From NCBI GenBank assembly GCA_024509875.1, contig JAMPIV010004254.1, positions 248,001 to 312,000 on the forward strand: a stretch of DNA of 64,000 nt, in the 5' to 3' direction. The first letter of the stretch is position 1. The number at the start of each line of letters is the position of its first letter. The notes below the pieces were generated by a model. It had not been told where the DNA came from. It saw nothing but the letters and a program-made list of their open reading frames with translations, and ran no database searches. Shown here piece after piece: positions 13,801 through 22,800 of this stretch. This DNA is from Oreohelix idahoensis. Lineage: Eukaryota > Mollusca > Gastropoda > Stylommatophora > Oreohelicidae. A program made the position numbers and the translations under genes.

Positions 13801-16800
13801 GAAGTGGTTTTAAGTTTATAGAGTGTGCCTGAATGAAAGCAAGACCCTAGTATGAGAAAGTCTGAGAAGATAGAATTTAGATGGAAAATAACATGCCTGT
13901 GGACAGGTGAGACTATTGGCTCAAGAGATAGACCCAGGATTTGAATCTCCCCCTGCCGCTTCGTGACTAAAAAAAATGGCTATAGTCTCCCCACCTCTGA
14001 CTGCCTTGAAACACAAGGAGATAAGGTGTATAATTACGACCACAAACACCACTATACAGACAACATAGAGTAAGTATAGTAAAGACTAGAAGCTGATCCA
14101 GTAAATAATATATGTATATATTTATTTACATACAAGAAAACATAAAATGGCATCATACGTCATCAAGTCAGTCAATAGCGTGCACTGTTGCACGGCCTGG
14201 AAAAATCAAGGTAACAATTAAATTGAGAGACACTCAACAAAAAAAAACCCCAAATCACATTCACTCTTCCTGTCACCCTGCTGAGGAACAATAAAAAATG
14301 GTTAGTGATTTAAACCAAATCTACTTTGGTGGGGCTGTCAACTTTTAGCCTCCACTCTCTAACACTAATAAATTTCTGTCTTAGTCCTGGTGACTCTTCC
14401 TCAACGAACGGCTACACAGCTTTTTACTAGTCAGGCGATAGGCGCCGATAACTACACCACAAGAAATGCTAAAAATAATAGACTTGGTTTTTCGAACGCA
14501 GACTCAGTGTCTATCCGTCCAATGGATACTGAACAGACCCTACTGGTCCTGTCTATTTTCTCCCTCCTTCTCTATCTTTCTCTCTTGATCTCAGTGTCTC
14601 TCTAACACTCGAGGGCTGATGATGCGGCATCTCCGTTACGCTCTTCTCTTGATTTCTATCAGGACCTAGGTATGGTAACCCTGTCACCTGTTCCTGATTT
14701 TGGTGATGACGATGTTCGGATATCAAGCATGAGGGACTTGACTAACTGTAGACAAAACTTTTCTGCTGCTGAATAGCTTCCCTCTTTTAACCCGCTCCGG
14801 AGTTAGAGGAAAAAAAAACCACAGCCTTGATTTCAGGCTGTACAAAATGAAACTAGTCTCCCGGCCACCTGCCGTTGCTAGAGACTATAATAGCGATGCT
14901 CTCGGCTGTATGTTAAATAAACCTCGGTCCAGCTGAAGCATAGGGACTTCACTGCCAGAGACCATAGGGTAATTTTCTTTTGCTCCTGACGATACTCGAG
15001 TACTCTGACCCTGAGATATGTCTTTTGCCGTGGATAATTTTATTTGACAAAATTATGCTCCCCACTGTTTCCGCCGTGACTCGCAATTCATCGCTGGTTT
15101 TTCCCACAGTGGAGAACGATAAATTACGTAGTCTGACGGCTGGCACTTATTTTTTCATAGAGACCGAATCCCCGTTTTCTGTCCCATATATACAAGAGCA
15201 ACCGCCCACGCGGATTTCCCTTCCTACGCAAATCCCGGACCAATGGGAGCGCTAGAAAAATTAATACTATCAACCCACGCAAACCCCGCGTGCTTCCGGC
15301 CGCGTGCTTCCGGCCTCGTCATATCGCGTGCCGGAAATGGCGATTATTTCCGTAAACAACGAACTTTACGGGAATCGCGAAAAATGAGAAGAAAGTAACA
15401 CTGATGCTAGAATAAAATAAACCTACCATCATAAACGAACCTATTTAATTTATCTACTCAAAAAAAAAAAATACCACACACGATATATATTCAAATGAGA
15501 AGAAATAAAATGGTGAAAAAGCGGGCCCGAAAATAGCGATTTCCGTAAACAACGGAAAATCGCGTGATCAGAAGAAAATAAAACTGGTGAAAATACAAAA
15601 TAGAACCACCGAATCGGGCCTGTTAAAAGTCAGAATTACAGTGTAGCGTCACATAAGTCCCCCCTTTCAAGTACGGGAACCGTGCTAAATCACTGAAATC
15701 TCTGGGTTTCATGCTGGCCCGTATCTAGATCTACATCCCGATCTAATCACTGTCATAATTAGGATTATCATATAGGCCCATTTCCATATCCTTGAAAATC
15801 TATGCCAGCACTGGATTGTGATGGTCCCGCCTGGTGATTTCCTCCTGGCGACTGCACCCTGAGTGGTCGCCCTTCCTCCTGCCTCTCATGTGTTTCCTTC
15901 GCCCACGAATTTTCCTGGCGGCGCGTGGTAAATACTGATTACCAGATGGTGCGACCTCCCAGTGTTTTAAAACAGTCTGACTGTCTTGGCCAGACATCGC
16001 CGTAACAGGGCGTAACTGTTTGCGGTTGACTGAAGAACCGTGCACATGTTCCTTCTTGTCAGTATTTCCCTCCCTTGAGAGATGTAATACCATCGGGGGC
16101 CTAATTCCCGACGACAAAGAAGATACTTCTGAAGTAAGAGGCGTCACCACTGTTTGACCGTTTGGCTGAACAGGGCTGACAGGCGAATACGCCTCTGTAA
16201 ATAACATGCCACTGTCTTTAGAGGCGTCTCTCCTCCTCATCGCAAGACAAGGATGTTTGAGCTCCCGTGGGGCTCCGTGAATTTGGGGCTTTCCCCTTTC
16301 ACTTTGCTGGCCTGCAGTAGGCCCCCTTGCGTTAGCAAGGATCGGTGTGGTTGGGTTCCCCAAAACTAAGTAAGGGCTTCCCAGGATGAAATCATGTGCT
16401 GGCTGTGCCATTACAGCTGCCTTAATGGTGCCAGACACAAACTTGCATTTCACCTCAATATTGGCTACAGGCAGACGCTGTGAGATCCCTCTTCTCAAAA
16501 TGCCACCAATCTCAACTATTTCTCCGGTCCACTGCCCTGGTTTCACCAAATGACGAGCGATGATACTGGGGTAAGTAAGCCCGCTGTCAAACAAACACGT
16601 AGTGGCTGTCCCATTCACTACGGCTGGTCCACTGTTAGAGAACAACTTCTCTGCCTGGACTGGTTCCCATTTATTCCCTTTAGTCCATCTCACCGGTCTT
16701 AAACAAGCTGCATGATGAGCTGGGGGTTTGTTCATGCACCGGGATGTCCAGTGGGAAGTGGTTCTACAATTCTGACAATACCTCTCATGATCTCCTCTGT

Positions 16801-19800
16801 TCCTAGCGGGTTCCTGAGAGGTTGTTGTCGGTGCTCTGTTATGCTGCTGGGGGCGCAAGTTATAACCAGAATGAGGCTCCTTGCGAGAAGGTCCTGGTTG
16901 CTGATGAGCTGGTGAAGTAACCGACTGCGATGACGAAGCTCCTTTGTCTGGGGCTGGCAGGTCTGGGTTTTTCCGTTTCTGTCCCAGTACTTCGGCCTGT
17001 GCTGTCTGGTACCTTTCTGCAAACAGAATAATCTGATCGAGTTGCTGGGCCCCCTGCTCCGCCAGATACCGCCTCAAGTCGGGGGACATGTTTGCTTTAC
17101 CTGTTCACACAGAACTAACTCCTCCAACCCTTCAAACGTTTTCGCCAGTCCTGACAGTTCCCTCCAGCGAGTTAAGTAATTTCTCACCCGCTCGGCAAAC
17201 TGTGCGAAACTCTCGCCCTTCTCCGGCCTGCTCTCCCTGAACATGGTTTGGCATTTCCGGGGTGTCCACTGAAACCTTTGCAATAAAGCGTTTCGCAGTG
17301 CCTCAAAGTTGTTCTGGTCATCTAGGAGCATCTTGCTGTAGACTTCATACGCATGACCTTTGAGGTATTGTGATAATTTTAGACACCACAAACTCTCATC
17401 CAACCCGTATGCCTTTGCCATTCTTTGAAATTTCTCCAGGAACACGTCAATCTTCTCATTCCCGTTAGGGAACGAGTCAAATGGGAAGCTCATGGCTGCC
17501 ATCTGGGGTCCTCCGTTTCCTGAGGTGTCTGTCGCTCCTGCTCCGGGTGAATCTCCATTAGCCGAACTGCCTCCCGAAGCTCGGTACTGCAGTTCCAGAG
17601 AACGCAGGGCAAGTTCATGCTGTCTCTCTGCTGCCTTTTCTCTTTCCTGTGCTTCCAATTTCCGAAGTTCCATCTCAGCCTGCCTCTCCGCTGCTTCCGC
17701 GGCGGCTATCCTTTCCTCTTTTGCTGCTTCTGCGGCGGCTGCCCTGTCCTCTTTTTCTTTCTCCCGCTGAATATGCCTATCATTTTCCCTTATCAGGTAG
17801 GCCTTAGTCTCCTCCTTATCCATTCCCATGTCCTGAGCAGATTCACGCCAGGCAGCTCGTAACTTGGCCATATCCGCCATCTTACCTGTAAACTGCTGTA
17901 AGTTCACAAATACAGAAAATGACAGAAAAAGGAAAAGAGAAGGAACAACCTGTTACGTAATATATAATACTCCCTCTTTAACCGCTGTTCCAAAACCCGA
18001 ACTCAGACTAGCGTCAAGTCTGAACAATAACCTGAGAAAAAAATTTAGTTAAGAAGCTACCAAAAACTAAATTACCTTCCTGTTAAAGAAAAATATGTCG
18101 GTATGCCATCAATTACCTCTTAGTCATATAAATCAAAAATACCACAAAAATCTACTAGACTGCGCCTGTGGAAAAACTTATACTGGATCAGTTCTAGTAG
18201 CTCAAGTCTAGGGGATATTTAAAGAAATTGTATTCTCAGAAACTTCCTAGAGACAATCTATGAATGTAGATCACAGAATTGATCTCAACAGAATGATCCA
18301 CCGGACGATTGCCGCCCACTTGTCACGAAGTGGTTTTAAGTTTATAGAGTGTGCCTGAATGAAAGCAAGACCCTAGTATGAGAAAGTCTGAGAAGATAGA
18401 ATTTAGATGGAAAATAACATGCCTGTGGACAGGTGAGACTATTGGCTCAAGAGATAGACCCAGGATTTGAATCTCCCCCTGCCGCTTCGTGACTAAAAAA
18501 AAAATGGCTATAGTCTCCCCACCTCTGACTGCCTTGAAACACAAGGAGATAAGGTGTATAATTACGACCACAAACACCACTATACAGACAACATAGAGTA
18601 AGTATAGTAAAGACTAGAAGCTGATCCAGTAAATAATATATGTATATATTTATTTACATACAAGAAAACATAAAATGGCATCATACGTCATCAAGTCAGT
18701 CAATAGCGTGCACTGTTGCACGGCCTGGAAAAATCAAGGTAACAATTAAATTGAGAGACACTCAACAAAAAAAAAACCCCAAATCACATTCACTCTTCCT
18801 GTCACCCTGCTGAGGAACAATAAAAATGGTTAGTGATTTAAACCAAATCTACTTTGGTGGGGCTGTCAACTTTTAGCCTCCACTCTCTAACACTAATAAA
18901 TTTCTGTCTTAGTCCTGGTGACTCTTCCTCAACGAACGGCTACACAGCTTTTTACTAGTCAGGCGATAGGCGCCGATAACTACACCACAAGAAATGCTAA
19001 AAATAATAGACTTGGTTTTTCGAACGCAGACTCAGTGTCTATCCGTCCAATGGATACTGAACAGACCCTACTGGTCCTGTCTATTTTCTCCCTCCTTCTC
19101 TATCTTTCTCTCTTGATCTCAGTGTCTCTCTAACACTCGAGGGCTGATGATGCGGCATCTCCGTTACGCTCTTCTCTTGATTTCTATCAGGACCTAGGTA
19201 TGGTAACCCTGTCACCTGTTCCTGATTTTGGTGATGACGATGTTCGGATATCAAGCATGAGGGACTTGACTAACTGTAGACAAAACTTTTCTGCTGCTGA
19301 ATAGCTTCCCTCTTTTAACCCGCTCCGGAGTTAGAGGAAAAAAAAACACAGCCTTGATTTCAGGCTGTACAAAATGAAACTAGTCTCCCGGCCACCTGCC
19401 GTTGCTAGAGACTATAATAGCAATGCTCTCGGCTGTATGTTAAATAAACCTCGGTCCAGCTGAAGCATAGGGACTTCACTGCCAGAGACCATAGGGTAAT
19501 TTTCTTTTGCTCCTGACGATACTCGAGTACTCTGACCCTGAGATATGTCTTTTGCCGTGGATAATTTTATTTGACAAAATTATGCTCCCCACTGTTTCCG
19601 CCGTGACTCGCAATTCATCGCTGGTTTTTCCCACAGTGGAGAACGATAAATTACGTAGTCTGACGGCTGGCACTTATTTTTTCATAGAGACCGAATCCCC
19701 GTTTTCTGTCCCATATATACAAGAGCAACCGCCCACGCGGATTTCCCTTCCTACGCAAATCCCGGACCAATGGGAGCGCTAGAAAAATTAATACTATCAA

Positions 19801-22800
19801 CCCACGCAAACCCCGCGTGCTTCCGGCCGCGTGCTTCCGGCCTCGTCATATCGCGTGCCGGAAATGGCGATTATTTCCGTAAACAACGAACTTTACGGGA
19901 ATCGCGAAAAATGAGAAGAAAGTAACACTGATGCTAGAATAAAATAAACCTACCATCATAAACGAACCCATTTAATTTATCTACTCAAAAAAAAAATACC
20001 ACACACGATATATATTCAAATGAGAAGAAATAAAATGGTGAAAAAGCGGGCCCGAAAATAGCGATTTCCGTAAACAACGGAAAATCGCGTGATCAGAAGA
20101 AAATAAAACTGGTGAAAATACAAAATAGAACCACCGAATCGGGCCTGTTAAAAGTCAGAATTACAGTGTAGCGTCACAATAGTGGAGAACCCAGGGTAGT
20201 CCCGGGCAAATGCGCATTGGTTCTGATGTCCATGTTTCCAAGCGAAATGCAACTGATCTCTCCATTGGGGCTGGACTACAGTGAAAACTAACTTTTGTTC
20301 TAATAACATTTTCAAACTTTTCATGTGCTCAATAGACACAGTGTATGTCCATGAACCAAATTCTACAGTTTATTTTGTTAAAAAGCATGTGGTTACCATG
20401 GTAACCAAAAAAAAAATCCGCCATTTTGGATTTTCACAAATTTTCGAGAGCTAAAAACTTATGTTTCCCATTGACCAAACTTTACCAAATTGCACACACA
20501 TGTTGTGACTGACAATTAAAACAATTTATCAGGGTATTTTTTTGATAAGTTTAAAATTCTATTGTTAATGATTTTTTTTAAAAATACACTATATTTGTAT
20601 GAAAAACAATGAAAAAAAAATATTAAAAAAAATTATATCAAAGCAAATTACCAAAATATCAAAAAAAGCCCCTGTAAATTTAAAGGTATATATGCATCCT
20701 ACATGCATGCCAAATTTTAGACTGATCTATTTGATAGTTTGTAAAGAATAACATTTTTTGTTAATAAAATGTTAGTTTTGAGAAAAATGCATTTTAGTCA
20801 CCGAATGACTTGTCTTGTCCAATATACTCCATTCTGGGAGGCTGAATGTGTTTAAAATTGTCCAGCACTATATGCTGCACCTCCTTCAGCTTCCTGCAGC
20901 TCCTCCTCTTGCCGTTATCTTGCCTAATTTTTCTTCTTTCCTTCTACATGGTAACCAAAAAAAAAACAACTGCCATATTGTGTTTTTCACCAATTTTCAA
21001 GACCAAAAATCTTATGTTTACCATTGACCAAACTTTATCAAATTGCACACACATGCTGTGACTGACAATTAAAACAATTTGTCGTAGGCTTTTTTTTTGA
21101 TAACTTTAAAATTCTATTTTTAATGATTTTATTTTAAAATACACTATATTTGTATGAAAAACAATGAAAAAAAAAATATTAAAAAAAATATATCAAAGCA
21201 AATTACCAAAATATCAAAAAAAGGCCCTTGTCAATTTAAAGGTATATATGTGTCCTACATGCATGCCAAATTTCAGATTGTTCTGTTAGATAGTTTGTAA
21301 AAAATAACATTTTTTGTTAATAAAATGTTAGTTTTGAGAAAAATGCATTTTAGTCACCGAGTGACTTGTCTTGTCCAATATACTCCATTCTGAGGGGCTG
21401 AATGTGTTTAAATTTGTCCAGCACTATATGCTGCACCTCCTTCAGCTTCCTGCAGCTCCTCCTCTCGCCTTTGTCTTGCCTAATTTTTCTTCTGTCCTTC
21501 TACCATGGTAACCAAAAAAACAACCGCTATATTGGGTTTTTCACCAATTTTCAAGAGCAAAAATCTTGTTTCCCATTGACCAAACTTTATCAAATTGCAC
21601 CCACATGTTGTGACTGACAATTAAAACAATTTTACTCATGATTATTTTGATAAGTTTAAAATTCTATTTTTAATGATTTAAAAAAAAAAAACTATATTTG
21701 TATGAAAAAATATTTTTTAAAAATTTATAAAAGAAAATTACCAAAATATCAAAAATGCAGATGTGTTACTTTAAAGATATAAATGTGTACTACTCATGAT
21801 TATTTTGATAAATTTAAAATTCTATTTTTAATGATTTAAAAAAAAAAAAATATTTGTGTGAAAAAATATTTTTTAAAATATTTTTTAAAAATTTATAAAA
21901 GAAAATTACCAAAATATCAAAAATGCAGATGTGTTACTTTAAAGATATAGATGTGTACTACATGCATGCCAAATTTGAGACTCCTCTGTTAGATAGTTTT
22001 AGACAGAAATCGTGCATTTTCGGCACAAATTTGAAAATCATAGCATGGGGGTAGTGCCGACAATATGCTTTTTGATACATCAAATGCATTTTTTATGTTA
22101 TAAAACCTTGCTCAATCGATTCCTCGATGATTATTTAATAAAATAAGCTCAAAAGTAAAAAATCGATATTTTGTACGTAAAATCCAGTTTTCATTGTAGT
22201 GGAGCCCCTTAAGGCAGCTGCTATCTACCTTGTTCTCTGAGGGTTTACACCACATGCCATTAAACAGTCTATTAGGGTTGCAAAGTCCACACTCTTATAA
22301 GCATCCTCTAGGTCAATTGCGACTGTATTCTTAGAGCACATATAACTTATACAATAGAATCCAAATGTGCCAGTCTGCTGCATTCTCTTAAGCTGTTTCT
22401 CATAACAGACCTTAACATCTTAAACCTGTCTCATTTGGTCTCCTTCTGTTTTGTTTGTCCCGATGGTGTCATCTGATTGTTGTTCACAGTAGGGAGTCTC
22501 CTGGTATTTGTAGAACATCTGCTAACATATGCTGTCTTTTTCTTTTGATTATAATAGTCATAGTGGCTGTATCAGTGTTTCTGTCAAGAGCATCATATTA
22601 ATGGTGGTATTTGGCCAGAAGATTTGTTTAATTTTACTTAACCATTTGGTCTGAAAGGAATTGAATTATATAAAACTATTGTTGATCACTTTAAAAAGAC
22701 TAGTTAGTAATAGTAATGCCATAATTATATAGTACTGTTTATTGCAGTTAAATGTGGGGAATATGAAGCAGCCTCAGAATCATTTACCCAAGCTCTGGAT

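Larger units (their letters stand above)
13795..20178 (-). mobile_element. Young non-autonomous LTR retrotransposon coding only Gag and protease
   Basis: The 6384-base element has LTRs of 1859 and 1858 bases (13795-15653, 18321-20178), both TG...CA, and a 5-base target duplication atagt. By eye the LTRs differ by two substitutions (14893/19420 region g/a; 15440/19968 region t/c) plus homopolymer-length changes, so insertion is recent. Coding is on the minus strand. The 2667-base interior has a candidate primer binding site beginning tggg at 18318 (minus), a Gag-protease frame (17907-15800) and a purine tract 'aaaggggggactta' at the 3' LTR border. No RT, RNase H or integrase is present. It lies inside LINE-C, inside an ODAD4 intron. 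Confidence 0.9.
20267..22208. mobile_element. Non-autonomous DNA element with 31-bp imperfect TIRs and internal tandem repeats
   Basis: The left end 'ggggctggactacagtgaaa' and the right end (minus) 'ggggctccactacaatgaaa' form an inverted repeat matching at about 25 of 31 positions. Flanking TT at 20265-20266 and 22209-22210 is a likely 2-base duplication: removing the element and one TT restores the LINE-C frame (A A A L | M E R S). The 1942-base interior has no transposase. It holds about 2.5 copies of a 555-base unit and two of a 157-base unit. The superfamily is unknown. Confidence 0.72.

Noticed and set aside
13917..13950. tRNA-like A box (tggctcaagag) and B box (aggatttgaatctcc) inside the LTR of the Gag-Pro element (and its twin at 18443-18475)
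   Set aside because: The boxes are only about 21 bases apart start to start, much too close for a tRNA-type promoter, and no tRNA fold is apparent.
14390..15255. Small open frames repeated exactly at 18918-19782
   Set aside because: They are identical because the two LTRs are near-identical copies. They have no domain and lie in non-coding LTR sequence.
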